A stretch of 44,831 nucleotides of DNA, taken from contig JAFTRV010000103.1 in assembly GCA_017462065.1 (NCBI GenBank), positions 1-44,831 of the forward strand, read 5' to 3'. The DNA is from Bacteroidaceae bacterium. Lineage in GTDB: Bacteria > Bacteroidota > Bacteroidia > Bacteroidales > Bacteroidaceae. The notes under the pieces are model-generated. The model was not told the origin of the DNA. It made no database searches and worked only from the letters and a program-made list of their open reading frames with translations. The position numbers were made by a program, and so were the translations under genes. Numbering within the stretch: position 1 is the first letter of the stretch; each line of letters starts with the position of its first letter. Of the stretch, positions 7,876-16,662 are shown piece by piece.

Positions 7876-8460
7876 TTAGAGAACCTTTATCAGTTCAACG
7901 TCGAATATAAGCGCACTGTAAGGAGGTATCATCTCGCCTGCTCCATGCTCGCCGTACGCCATGTCGTAGGGGATATAAAGTCTCCACTTAGCGCCCTCCT
8001 GCATGAGCTGAAGAGCCTCGACCCAGCCTCTGATGACCTGGTTCACGCCGAACACCGCAGGCTCGCCACGCTTGATTGAGCTGTCGAAGACAGTGCCGTC
8101 GATGAGAGTACCCTCGTAATGGCACTGCACACGGTCGGTCGCCGAAGGCTTCTTTCCTGTACCTTCCGTAATCACCTCGTACTGCAAGCCGCTCGGCAGA
8201 GTCACTACGCCCTCTTTCTTCGCATTGCCGGCAAGGAACGCCTCGCCTGCAGCCTTGTTCTGAGCGTATGCCTCCTCGGCAAGTTTCTTGAAATGCTCGT
8301 TCACGACTTTTTGTGCCTCGGCATGAGTTATCTCGGTCTTCTCGCCTTTAAGAACATCGTTAATGCCCTTGATGAAATCCTCGACACTCATGTTGTTCAC
8401 ACCCATTGAAAGCAAATTTTGGCCTATGCCCATTCCGAGGCCGTAGCTGAATTTATCCAT
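7876..8460 (-). CDS. FKBP-type peptidyl-prolyl isomerase, cytoplasmic form
   Basis: 194 aa. It starts MDKFSYGLGMGIGQNLLSMG without a signal peptide, followed by a helical FKBP-N domain (about residues 5-85). The FKBP catalytic domain (about 88-194) has the landmarks VTLPSGLQYEVITEGTG, CHYEGTLIDGTVFDSS, WRLYIPYDMAYGEHG and IPPYSALIFDVELI. It matches the FkpA/Mip domain plan but without export. It is the first gene of the probable four-gene minus-strand operon running to 4714. Confidence 0.93.
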   Translation of the reverse strand: MDKFSYGLGMGIGQNLLSMGVNNMSVEDFIKGINDVLKGEKTEITHAEAQKVVNEHFKKLAEEAYAQNKAAGEAFLAGNAKKEGVVTLPSGLQYEVITEGTGKKPSATDRVQCHYEGTLIDGTVFDSSIKRGEPAVFGVNQVIRGWVEALQLMQEGAKWRLYIPYDMAYGEHGAGEMIPPYSALIFDVELIKVL

Positions 8461-8820
8461 TTTTCTCTGTTTAATTGTTATTTAATATTATTTGCTGTCA
8501 TTTTGTTAAAAACGCCCACAACATCCAAAAAGAACTATGAGCTTGGCGAAGATACTATTTATATTTAAATAATGCCATATCGAGAACATTTTTTTATTAA
8601 AACATTTAATATTTTTTCATTTTTACACAAAATATCAAGTTTTGCCGATTTTACATTTTGTCAGCAGCTCACTTCTCAGAATGCTTGTCTGCTTTTAATC
8701 GGCTATTTAATATATAAAATTATATTTATAGTAACGAAAGCCGATTTTATTGCTAACTTTGCATCATAGTAGGCAAAGGCCGTTCCCGCAACAAAAAAAC
8801 AGAACAAATAAGAACATAAC
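8461..8820. other. divergent intergenic region, AT-rich
   Basis: 360 bases between the divergent FKBP operon and the small membrane protein gene. It must hold both promoters. Only one element is convincing, a -7-like TAACTTTG on the plus strand (listed separately). No ORF longer than about 60 codons with gene-like composition and no strong hairpin was seen. Confidence 0.5.
8754..8761 (+). promoter_or_regulatory. candidate -7 element for the 8821-16284 gene block
   Basis: TAACTTTG fits the TAnnTTTG consensus and lies 60 bp before the ATG at 8821. No good TTTG lies at the expected distance upstream, so the call is tentative. Confidence 0.45.
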
Positions 8821-9198
8821 ATGAACAATACCATAATTCTTGCGACGATATTCATACTTATCATAGCCGGTTTTCTTGTGATAAACAGAATTTACCGCAA
8901 CAGGCCTGCGGCAGAAGATCATCACAGCCATGACGGCGAGGACGGCGTATGTTGCGGAAAGCACACCAACTGCGCAAAAGGGTATGACAACAGCAACCTC
9001 TATTTTGACGACGAGGAGCTTGACCGTTTCAAGGGAACAAAACAAGAGGAGTACACCGAGGCCGACATCGAGGAGTTCAGACAGATACTCTACACCATGA
9101 AGAGCGAAGAGGTTAGTACATGGGCGCATTGCCTTCAGACACGCGGCATTGAGATGCCGCAAGAAATAAAGGACGAGGTCCTGCAGATACTGCAATAA
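8821..9198 (+). CDS. small membrane-anchored Cys/His-motif protein of unknown function
   Basis: 125 aa. Residues 4-24 (IILATIFILIIAGFLVINRI) form one membrane anchor. A compact Cys/His cluster follows at about residues 34-52 (HHSHDGEDGVCCGKHTNCAK), which could bind a metal or form disulfides. The remaining 70 residues are acidic and helical (DDEELDRFKG, YTEADIEEFRQIL, MPQEIKDEVLQIL). I do not recognise the family. It is first in line before the porW-like and porX genes, 66 bp upstream and on the same strand, so it may be cotranscribed with them. A real gene is likely, from its good start, promoter position and coding composition. Confidence 0.75.
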   Translation: MNNTIILATIFILIIAGFLVINRIYRNRPAAEDHHSHDGEDGVCCGKHTNCAKGYDNSNLYFDDEELDRFKGTKQEEYTEADIEEFRQILYTMKSEEVSTWAHCLQTRGIEMPQEIKDEVLQILQ

Positions 9199-9264
9199 CC
9201 GGCGACACACAATAAAACGCATATTCCTAAGTTATAATATATAATATTATAATACCGCCCGATT

Positions 9265-12111
9265 GTGACAAGACACATAAGACATATTCTCCCGATAATC
9301 ATAGCAGCCATGCTCTGCAGCTGCTCGACACGCAAGAACAATGCGACGACCAGGGCGTACCATGCCTTCACGGCAAGGTACAACACCTACTACAACGGCA
9401 GCCAGGCCTACAAAAAGGGGTTGAAGTCACAGGAAGACGGGCACAAGGACAACTATCTTGAGCAGTTGCCTCTGTTCATCATAAGCGACAAGGGCACTCA
9501 GAAAATAGGCAGCGACAGCTACAAGAGAGCCATAGAGAAAGCCCAGAAAGCCATTAAGAACCATTCTATCAAGAAAAGGCCCAAAAAGCCTGTCGGGAAA
9601 AAGCTGTCGGAAAAGCAGAAGCGTTTCTACGCCAAGAAGGAGTACAACCCGTTCATGGACAACGTGTGGTTCCTTATGGCCAACTCGCAGCTGCAAAAAG
9701 GAGAGTTCACCGAGGCCGCAAGCACATACATATACATATCTAAGCTGTATGAGAACGAGCCCGACATACTTGCAAAAGCCCGCATAGGGCTTGCCGAGTG
9801 CTACGCCGAGATGGACTGGCTCTATGAGGCCGAGGACCTGCTCATGCGCATACAGCGTGACACGCTTCCTAAATCGCTCGAAAAGGAGTATGCCCGCGCC
9901 AAAGGCAACCTCTTGCTCAAGCAGGGCAGGAACAAGGAGGCTATTGACTTGGTGAAGAAGGGCATAAAACGCAAAGGGATAACAGCGAAAGAGAAGGCAA
10001 GGGAGTATTATCTGCTGGGGCAGCTTTATGCGCAGAGCGGCGACATGAAGGCCGCATACAAGAGCTTCGGCAAGACAATATCGCTTAGCCCGCCGTACGA
10101 GCTTGAATTCAACGCACGAATAAGGCAGACCGAGACGGCTACGGACGAAAACCACAAGAAAATTCTGCGCAAGCTCAAAAGGATGTCGAGGTCGGACAAG
10201 AACAAGGAGTATCTGTCGCAGATATACTATGCGATAGGAAACATACACATGAGCCGGAAAGATACCGCCGAAGCCATAAAAGCCTATGACACCGGCGTTG
10301 CCGAGGGAGCTACAAGCGGATACGGCACAGCCATGCTGCACCTGTCGCTCGCCGAGCTTTACTGGGACATGGAGAAGTTCTCGAAGTCGCACGAGAACTA
10401 TTCGAAAGCCTTGTCGCTCATACAAGAGGATGCCGAGTACTACGAAAAGGTAAAGTTCCGCAGCGACATCCTCGGCGGCATAACGGAATACACCGACATC
10501 GTGGAGAAACAGGACGAGCTGCTCTACTGGGCCACGCTGCCCGAAGCGAAGCTGAACGAAATCATAGACAAGCTGATTGAAGAGGAGAAGAGAAAAGAGG
10601 AGCTGAGGAAAAAAGAAGAGAAGAAGAACAAGCGTGAAGCCGGCGGCGACGAGGTCGAGCAGGACCCGATGATGGACCTCTCTGTCCCAAGCAACAACGA
10701 AAAGGCGCAATGGTACTTCTACAACAAGCAGCTGGTATCGCAAGGCCTGCGTGCCTTCAGGCAAAAATGGGGCGAAAGGGAGCTGAAGGACTTCTGGCGA
10801 TTCAGCCATGAGATATCATCGTTCATGAGCGGCGACATGCCGAGCGACACTACCGGCCTTTACGACGAGCAAGGCGAAGAGCCGGCCGCAAGCAGTGACA
10901 GCACAAGCGTCGAGGAGGCTATGGAGGAAGAGATTATCGAAGAGATTGCCGACACCCTTGTAACAGACCCCACCAAACGTGAATATTACATTCAGCAGAT
11001 ACCTGACACCGACGAGAAAAAAGAGGCTGCACGGAAAGCCCTATATGAGGCTCTCTACGAGTCGGGAGTAAGATTCAAGGACAACCTCAACGACAAGGAG
11101 CTGACAATATCCTATCTTGAACGTATTCCCGAAGAGTACCCGACGTTTGAGCGCATGGCCGAGGCCTATTACCAGCTCTTCATTGCAAGCTCGCGTTGGA
11201 ACGAGCCCGAGAAGGCTTTGCGTTACAAGGAGCTGCTGATGAGCGAATACCCTGACAGCTCATTCACAAGAAAGATTCAGGAGCCCGACTTCTTTGACGA
11301 TGCGATGACACGCAAGCACAAGGAGGACTCGATGTACGTAAAGGCATACAAGCACTACACCGACAAGGAGCATGAGCTTGTAGAGGCAGAGAACATGCGT
11401 GCCGCCGAGAAATACCCGAAAGGCAAGCACCGCCCGAGGTTCATGTTCATCGACGCTATGGCCAAGCTGTACGGCGGAAAGCAGGAAGAGGCGCTGACAG
11501 CTCTTGAGGAGCTGTTGAAATCATACTCGAATGACAGCATCAGCCAGTTGGCGACAGAGATCTCGACAGGCATAAAAGAGGGACGCCTGCTGCAGAGCGG
11601 CATCAGCACGTCAATATGGGACAAGAAAGCCGACGGAACAGTAAAGAGATTGAGCGATTCCATTCCGGAGTTCTCAAGCAACAGGGACGAGCCCTACTAC
11701 TTTGTCCTTGCATACCCGAATGACTCTCTTGACGAGAAGCGCTTGCTGTTCGAGATGGCGCGCTACAACTTCTCGCGCTATATGGTACGCAACTTCGAGA
11801 TGACGTTCGAGAAGCTCGCCGAGGTTACCCTGTTCGAGATAAAGGAGTTCCTGAACTTCGACGAGGCATTCATATACCGCAAGCGCCTGTACGAGAACAG
11901 CGAAACGGCACGTTTGCTCGAAGGCATAAACTCAATGATAATATCAAAATCGAACCTCGATTTGTTATTAGAGTATTACAGTTTCGGCGATTACCAGGAG
12001 TTCTACGAGAAGAACCTGCTTGAAATCCCCGAAGTGGAGATTGACGGATACACCCTTGACGAGCCCGACTACGACGAGGCCGAAGAGGAGATTTATTACG
12101 AAGAAGAATAA
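9265..12111 (+). CDS. porW: TPR-rich lipoprotein, PorW/SprE-like
   Basis: 948 aa. A GTG start gives TRHIRHILPIIIAAMLCSC, a lipoprotein signal with the lipidated Cys at about residue 18 or 20. No ATG start preserves it. The body is helical with several TPR-like repeats (about residues 110-420, for example SQLQKGEFTEAASTYIYISK and YAQSGDMKAAYKSFGKTISL). A charged Lys/Glu linker lies at about 435-470, a second TPR-like block at about 590-740, and a very acidic C-terminus follows (DEPDYDEAEEEIYYEEE). The layout and the opening RAYHAFTARYNTYYNGSQAY match PorW/SprE, a type IX secretion and gliding factor. Relatives also occur in Bacteroidales without obvious T9SS, so function here is inferred. porX starts six bases after its stop. 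Confidence 0.78.
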   Translation: MTRHIRHILPIIIAAMLCSCSTRKNNATTRAYHAFTARYNTYYNGSQAYKKGLKSQEDGHKDNYLEQLPLFIISDKGTQKIGSDSYKRAIEKAQKAIKNHSIKKRPKKPVGKKLSEKQKRFYAKKEYNPFMDNVWFLMANSQLQKGEFTEAASTYIYISKLYENEPDILAKARIGLAECYAEMDWLYEAEDLLMRIQRDTLPKSLEKEYARAKGNLLLKQGRNKEAIDLVKKGIKRKGITAKEKAREYYLLGQLYAQSGDMKAAYKSFGKTISLSPPYELEFNARIRQTETATDENHKKILRKLKRMSRSDKNKEYLSQIYYAIGNIHMSRKDTAEAIKAYDTGVAEGATSGYGTAMLHLSLAELYWDMEKFSKSHENYSKALSLIQEDAEYYEKVKFRSDILGGITEYTDIVEKQDELLYWATLPEAKLNEIIDKLIEEEKRKEELRKKEEKKNKREAGGDEVEQDPMMDLSVPSNNEKAQWYFYNKQLVSQGLRAFRQKWGERELKDFWRFSHEISSFMSGDMPSDTTGLYDEQGEEPAASSDSTSVEEAMEEEIIEEIADTLVTDPTKREYYIQQIPDTDEKKEAARKALYEALYESGVRFKDNLNDKELTISYLERIPEEYPTFERMAEAYYQLFIASSRWNEPEKALRYKELLMSEYPDSSFTRKIQEPDFFDDAMTRKHKEDSMYVKAYKHYTDKEHELVEAENMRAAEKYPKGKHRPRFMFIDAMAKLYGGKQEEALTALEELLKSYSNDSISQLATEISTGIKEGRLLQSGISTSIWDKKADGTVKRLSDSIPEFSSNRDEPYYFVLAYPNDSLDEKRLLFEMARYNFSRYMVRNFEMTFEKLAEVTLFEIKEFLNFDEAFIYRKRLYENSETARLLEGINSMIISKSNLDLLLEYYSFGDYQEFYEKNLLEIPEVEIDGYTLDEPDYDEAEEEIYYEEE

Positions 12112-12116
12112 AGAAC

Positions 12117-13667
12117 ATGGCGAACAGACTCTTATGGGCCGACGACGAGATTGAACTGTTGAACGCCCACATAATATTTCTGAAGAGCAAAGGGTACGAA
12201 GTGACAACAGTCACCAACGGCCCCGATGCTATTGAGGCATGCAAGAACGACTCATTCGACCTTATTCTGCTCGACGAGAACATGCCTGGACTCACCGGGC
12301 TTGAAACCCTTACCATAATAAAGGAGATGTCGCCCGCGACACCCGTCGTAATGGTAACGAAGAGCGAGGAGGAGGATATTATGGAACAGGCCATAGGCTC
12401 TAAGATTGCCGACTACCTTATAAAGCCTGTAAACCCCAACCAAATTCTTCTGACACTGAAGAAGAATATTCATCACAAGGAGATTGTAGCCGAAAAGGCG
12501 AACAGCGCATACCAGCAGAACATAGGCAAGCTCGCCATGCAGATTGGCGACGCCAATACTGTCGAGGAGTGGAAAGAGGCATACAAGAAGATTGTCTACT
12601 GGGAACTTAAGTTAGAGAGCGCCGACGAGCAGATGCACGAGATGCTGCAGTCGCAGAAAGAGGATGCCAACACCATGTTCGGACGCTACGTAAAGAACAA
12701 CTACCTGAAGTGGATGGCAGCGGAGAGGGAAGAGCGTCCCTTGATGAGCCATGACATATTCAGGGAGCATATATTCCCGCTCGTAGATAAAGGAGAGAAG
12801 GTGTTTTTCATAATAATAGACAACTTCAGGTACGACCAATGGCGTGTGCTTGCCGACGAGATAGGCAACGATTTCTCTGTCGAGGAGGAGCTTTACACCT
12901 CCATTCTGCCAACAGCGACGCAGTATGCGAGAAACGCAATATTCTCGGGGCTCATGCCAAGCAAGATAAAGGAGATGTTCCCCGAGCTATGGATTGACGA
13001 AGAGGAAGAGGAGGGGAAGAACCTTAACGAGGAGGCATTGATAGCCACGCAGATTGCCCGCTATCGCCGCAAGGACAAATTCTCGTACAGCAAGGTGCTT
13101 ACATCGGCACAGGCCGACAAATACCTTGACACCATAAACAGCCTGGCCGGAAACGACATAAACGTTCTTGTGATAAACTTCATAGACATGCTGTCGCACG
13201 CCCGTACCGAGTCGCTGATGGTTAGAGAGCTGGCTTCGAACGAGGCCGCATACCGCTCTATAACATTGTCGTGGCTGCGTCACTCGGCGATTAAGCGACT
13301 GTTCCGCTACCTTGCCGACAATGACTTCACGGTAATAATAACTACAGACCACGGAAGCATACAGGTCGAGTCGCCTGTAAAGGTCATCGGCGACAAGAAC
13401 ACGAATACCAACCTTCGCTACAAGCTGGGCAAGGCACTGAACTACAGCAGCAAGGATGTCTTTGAAATAAGAGAGCCGGCAAAGGCATTCCTGCCTGCGC
13501 CTAACTTGAGCACAAGCTACATATTCGCAACGGGGGACAAGTTCTTCGCTTACCCCAATAACTACAACTACTATGTGTCGTACTACAAGGACACGTTCCA
13601 GCACGGCGGAATATCAATGGAAGAGATGCTCGTGCCTATTGTAAAACTGAGACCGAAAGGAAGATAG
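12117..13667 (+). CDS. porX: PorX-type response regulator with PglZ/alkaline-phosphatase-superfamily effector domain
   Basis: 516 aa. Residues 1-118 are a complete receiver domain: Asp9/Asp10, phospho-acceptor Asp53 in LILLDENMPG, Thr81 and Lys103 (YLIKPVNP). A helical linker (about 120-200) leads to a PglZ-like domain of the alkaline phosphatase fold. Its likely metal and active-site segments are FFIIIDNFRYDQW, PTATQYARNAIFSG, VINFIDMLSHAR, IITTDHGSIQV and FQHGGISMEEM. There is no DNA-binding output domain, so it probably acts enzymatically or by protein contact. PorX of Porphyromonas gingivalis regulates type IX secretion genes. Here it follows the porW-like gene by 6 bp and precedes tsaE by 5 bp, which indicates one transcript. 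No histidine kinase partner is in the window. Confidence 0.9.
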   Translation: MANRLLWADDEIELLNAHIIFLKSKGYEVTTVTNGPDAIEACKNDSFDLILLDENMPGLTGLETLTIIKEMSPATPVVMVTKSEEEDIMEQAIGSKIADYLIKPVNPNQILLTLKKNIHHKEIVAEKANSAYQQNIGKLAMQIGDANTVEEWKEAYKKIVYWELKLESADEQMHEMLQSQKEDANTMFGRYVKNNYLKWMAAEREERPLMSHDIFREHIFPLVDKGEKVFFIIIDNFRYDQWRVLADEIGNDFSVEEELYTSILPTATQYARNAIFSGLMPSKIKEMFPELWIDEEEEEGKNLNEEALIATQIARYRRKDKFSYSKVLTSAQADKYLDTINSLAGNDINVLVINFIDMLSHARTESLMVRELASNEAAYRSITLSWLRHSAIKRLFRYLADNDFTVIITTDHGSIQVESPVKVIGDKNTNTNLRYKLGKALNYSSKDVFEIREPAKAFLPAPNLSTSYIFATGDKFFAYPNNYNYYVSYYKDTFQHGGISMEEMLVPIVKLRPKGR

Positions 13668-13671
13668 ACAT

Positions 13672-14097
13672 ATGAGAAACATCATAAGAATAAACAGCCT
13701 TGACGACTACCCAAGAGCCGCACGCGAATTCGTGGAGCTGATGGGCGACGAGAGAATCTTCGCCTTTTACGGCAAGATGGGCAGCGGAAAGACTACGCTC
13801 ATAAAGAGCATCTGCGAAGAGCTTGGAGTTGAGGATACCATAAACTCGCCCACATTCGCCATTGTGAACGAATATGAGGACAGGGAGCTGAACACGATAT
13901 ACCACTTTGACTTCTACCGCATAAAATCGGTTGCGGAGGTCTATAACATGGGATACGAGGAGTATCTCTACAGCGATGCCGTATGCTTCATGGAGTGGCC
14001 CGAGCTGATAGAGGAGCTTCTGCCCGAAGATTGCGTAAAGGTGGTAATAGAGGAGGAGAACGACGGCTCACGCACCGTAACAATGATAAAGGAATAA
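13672..14097 (+). CDS. tsaE: tRNA threonylcarbamoyladenosine biosynthesis ATPase TsaE
   Basis: 141 aa, typical for TsaE. The Walker A motif GKMGSGKTT (residues 34-42) is followed by the family signature INSPTFAIVNEY and by IYHFDFYRI and CFMEWPE. TsaE works with TsaB and TsaD to make the t6A modification of ANN-decoding tRNAs. It is placed directly after porX (5 bp), so an essential translation gene is probably cotranscribed with the PorX/PorW pair. Confidence 0.95.
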   Translation: MRNIIRINSLDDYPRAAREFVELMGDERIFAFYGKMGSGKTTLIKSICEELGVEDTINSPTFAIVNEYEDRELNTIYHFDFYRIKSVAEVYNMGYEEYLYSDAVCFMEWPELIEELLPEDCVKVVIEEENDGSRTVTMIKE

Positions 14098-14120
14098 CAA
14101 ACAGCCATAATAAACAAGAC

Positions 14121-14450
14121 ATGAAAATTAATGCGAACGCATCGGGAACAAGAACCATCGAGGTTACCGAAGCACAACTGCTGATTATCAGAAAGTACTC
14201 TTTGCTCGACAGAATCGCCAACAGCGCGGGCATTATCGACGAAGACTCATTGAACAAGCTGCGCCTTACCGTACGCTCGCTCATAGCATCGCAGAAGATG
14301 GACTCTAAGGAGCTGCTTGAGCTGTGCCTTGTGCTTTACCACGAGGACATGAAGGCGCTCGGGCTGAGCAATCTCACCAGGCTATATAACGAGTGGCTTG
14401 TGAAACAGGAAGCGGCAAAGGAAGAAGATGCAGAACAGGAGAGTAACTGA
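14121..14450 (+). CDS. small conserved-looking protein of unknown function
   Basis: 109 aa, starting MKINANASGTRTIEVTEAQL. The frame is open upstream, but the ATG at 14121 gives a gene-like start 23 bp after tsaE. The protein is mostly helical with an acidic C-terminus (KQEAAKEEDAEQESN) and has no signal peptide, membrane segment or cysteine-rich motif. The end overlaps the next gene by 23 bp in another frame, which suggests translational coupling. I do not recognise the family. Confidence 0.72.
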   Translation: MKINANASGTRTIEVTEAQLLIIRKYSLLDRIANSAGIIDEDSLNKLRLTVRSLIASQKMDSKELLELCLVLYHEDMKALGLSNLTRLYNEWLVKQEAAKEEDAEQESN

Positions 14451-16284
14451 TTGGCTGCCTACGACACGCAAGGAGGCTGAAATGCGTGGCTGGGAAGAGA
14501 TGGACGTCGTAATATTCAGCGGCGACGCATATGTGGACCATCCCTCTTTCGGCGCAGCTGTCATAGGAAGGCTGCTTGAGGCAGAAGGGCTGAGAGTGGC
14601 CATAGTCCCGCAGCCCAACTGGCAGGACGACCTCAGGGACTTCAAGAAGATGGGACGTCCGAGGCTCTTCTTCGGCATCTCGGCGGGTTGCATGGACTCC
14701 ATGGTGAACAAGTACACCGCCGCCAAGAGGTTCCGCAGCGAGGACGCCTACTCGCCCAACGGACAGCACAGCAAACGCCCGGAATACGCCACGACCGTAT
14801 ATTCAAATATTCTGAAGAAGCTCTATCCCGACGCTCCTGTACTCATTGGAGGCATTGAGGCGTCGATGCGCCGTTTCACTCATTACGACTACTGGCAGGA
14901 TTGCCTGAAGAAAAGCATACTCATCGACAGCAAAGCCGACATTCTCGTTTACGGCATGGGCGAGCAACCCATAACAGCTATCGCCAACGCCATGAAGGAG
15001 AGACTCTCCAAGAGCGGAGAAAAATTCATTACGGCAGCCGAGGCGAAAGATATTGCAAAGGAGACAAGACAGACGGGATACCTCGAGAGAAAAGAGAACA
15101 TAGTCCTTGACAGCGAGAGCGACAGGGAGCTTGCCTCGCACGAGGAGTGCCTGAAGGATAAGTCCAAGCAGGCTGCGAACTTCCTTGCGATAGAGAAGGA
15201 GTCGAACAGAGTGAACGCAAAGAGGCTGTTGCAAGAGACGGCCGAGGGCGTTGTGGTCATAAACCCGCCCTTCCCTACCATGACAACAGAGCAGCTCGAC
15301 CATAGCTTCGACTTGCCATATACACGCCTGCCGCACCCAAAATACAAAGGAAAGAGAATCCCTGCGTACGACATGATAAAGCACTCGGTGAACATTCACA
15401 GAGGCTGTTTCGGCGGATGCACATTCTGCACCATTTCGGCGCATCAGGGCAAATTCATTGTGAACAGAAGCGAAGAGAGCATCCTGCGCGAGATAAAGGA
15501 GATTGCGAGGATGGACGACTTCAAGGGTTATCTTTCGGACCTCGGAGGCCCGTCGGCGAACATGTATATGATGCGTGGCAGAAGAAGCGAGCTCTGCGCC
15601 AAGTGTTCGCGTCCATCATGCATTCAGCCCAAAGTATGCCCTAACCTGAACACCGACCATTCAGCGCTGCTAAGGCTATACAAGAAGGTGGATGCGATGC
15701 CTGAAGTAAAGAAGAGCTTCATAGGCAGCGGAGTACGATATGACCTGTTGCTGCACAAGACCGGCGACAAGGAGTGCGACGCGACGACAGAGAGATATAC
15801 GGAGGAGCTTATAAGCAAACATGTCAGCGGAAGGCTCAAGGTAGCCCCCGAGCATACCAACGACGAAGTCCTCTCATTGATGAGAAAGCCGCCGTTCAGG
15901 CAGTTCCATGAGTTCAAGCGCATATTCGAGAGGATAAACGGCAAGCACAGCCTTAAGCAGCAGATAATACCCTATTTCATAAGCAGCCACCCGGGAAGCA
16001 CTGTCGAGAGCATGGCTGAGCTTGCGGCAGAGACCAAACAGCTGAACTTTCATCTTGAGCAGGTACAGGACTTCACCCCCACCCCAATGACTATGGCTAC
16101 GGAAATGTACTACACCGGCATAAACCCCGAAACGGGCAAGAGCATTTATGTGGCACGCAGCATGAAAGAGAAAGAGGCGCAGCGCAGCTTCTTCTTCTGG
16201 TACAAGCCCGAAGAGAAGAAAAAGCTTCTGCAGATACTTCGCAAGGCCGGACGCATTGACCTGATAAAAAGATTAGGACTATAA
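14428..16284 (+). CDS. YgiQ family radical SAM protein
   Basis: 618 aa, the family's usual length. The N-terminal part (about residues 1-200) is a cobalamin-binding-like Rossmann region seen in YgiQ proteins (MDVVIFSGDAYVDHPSFG and LIGGIEASMRRF). The radical SAM core holds RGCFGGCTFC, with the CX3CX2C cluster ligands at about residues 327, 331 and 334. The family motifs FIGSGVRYD, LKVAPEHT and FISSHPGS follow. The protein should bind a [4Fe-4S] cluster and SAM; its substrate is not established. It overlaps the preceding small gene and ends at a bidirectional terminator. Confidence 0.93.
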   Translation: MQNRRVTDWLPTTRKEAEMRGWEEMDVVIFSGDAYVDHPSFGAAVIGRLLEAEGLRVAIVPQPNWQDDLRDFKKMGRPRLFFGISAGCMDSMVNKYTAAKRFRSEDAYSPNGQHSKRPEYATTVYSNILKKLYPDAPVLIGGIEASMRRFTHYDYWQDCLKKSILIDSKADILVYGMGEQPITAIANAMKERLSKSGEKFITAAEAKDIAKETRQTGYLERKENIVLDSESDRELASHEECLKDKSKQAANFLAIEKESNRVNAKRLLQETAEGVVVINPPFPTMTTEQLDHSFDLPYTRLPHPKYKGKRIPAYDMIKHSVNIHRGCFGGCTFCTISAHQGKFIVNRSEESILREIKEIARMDDFKGYLSDLGGPSANMYMMRGRRSELCAKCSRPSCIQPKVCPNLNTDHSALLRLYKKVDAMPEVKKSFIGSGVRYDLLLHKTGDKECDATTERYTEELISKHVSGRLKVAPEHTNDEVLSLMRKPPFRQFHEFKRIFERINGKHSLKQQIIPYFISSHPGSTVESMAELAAETKQLNFHLEQVQDFTPTPMTMATEMYYTGINPETGKSIYVARSMKEKEAQRSFFFWYKPEEKKKLLQILRKAGRIDLIKRLGL

Positions 16285-16321
16285 AAAATATCGCAACTTA
16301 TAAAATAGGTTGCGATATTTT
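16285..16321. terminator. bidirectional intrinsic terminator between ygiQ-like and rubredoxin genes
   Basis: A perfect 13-bp stem (16285-16297 with 16309-16321, core ATATCGCAAC/GTTGCGATAT) has an 11-nt loop. It starts with an A run and ends with a T run, so it can stop transcription from both sides. It lies between the convergent stops at 16284 and 16343. Confidence 0.88.
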
Positions 16322-16342
16322 ATCATTAGCAGCACGGACCAA

Positions 16343-16507
16343 TTACTCTTCCGTTACCTCGAATTCGTCTTTTCCGACGCCGCATAACGGGCATACCCAA
16401 TCTTCGGGCAGCGATTCAAACGGCGTTCCGGGTTCAATGCCCTGCTCAGGGTCGCCAATCTCAGGGTCGTAAACCCATTGGCATACAGTACAAGTATATT
16501 TTTTCAT
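16343..16507 (-). CDS. rubredoxin
   Basis: 54 aa, the standard rubredoxin length. Two CxxC knuckles (Cys6-Cys9 in [12 protein letters not shown], Cys39-Cys42 in [14 protein letters not shown]) bind one iron as Fe(Cys)4. It is a small cytoplasmic one-electron carrier, in anaerobes often linked to peroxide or superoxide reduction. Gln10 replaces the glycine that usually follows the first knuckle. No rubrerythrin or rubredoxin reductase gene is adjacent. It has its own candidate promoter at 16602-16609. Confidence 0.97.
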   Translation of the reverse strand: MKKYTCTVCQWVYDPEIGDPEQGIEPGTPFESLPEDWVCPLCGVGKDEFEVTEE

Positions 16508-16561
16508 AATTCAAGTTTTTAATAATTAAACATTCTGTCAGCAAAATAGTTCGCCATGTCT

Positions 16562-16609
16562 GAATAGACGACTATGAAACGAACTTGTTCGCTATTCATT
16601 GCAAATATA
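16562..16609 (-). promoter_or_regulatory. candidate promoter and structured leader of the rubredoxin gene
   Basis: On the minus strand TATATTTG (16602-16609) fits TAnnTTTG; a -33 element is weak. Just downstream, GTTCGCTATTC (16587-16597) pairs with CGAAC (16580-16584) and GAATAG (16562-16567), leaving a 12-nt bulge. This would be an mRNA stem-loop or an operator in the roughly 90-nt leader. Confidence 0.4.
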
Positions 16610-16662
16610 AGCAATACTCGAAATACCAATAAAGAAGTTTTCTTAATAAAACAAAAAAGAGG

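Noticed and set aside
9427..10809. A 460-codon open frame on the minus strand, antisense to the porW-like gene
   Set aside because: Its translation is Leu/Val/Arg-rich without domains, and it mirrors the Glu/Lys-rich codons of the real gene. The plus-strand frame has a lipoprotein signal, TPR repeats and proper spacing to porX.
12987..13604. A 205-codon minus-strand frame inside porX
   Set aside because: It is a shadow of the PglZ-like domain codons, with no independent support.
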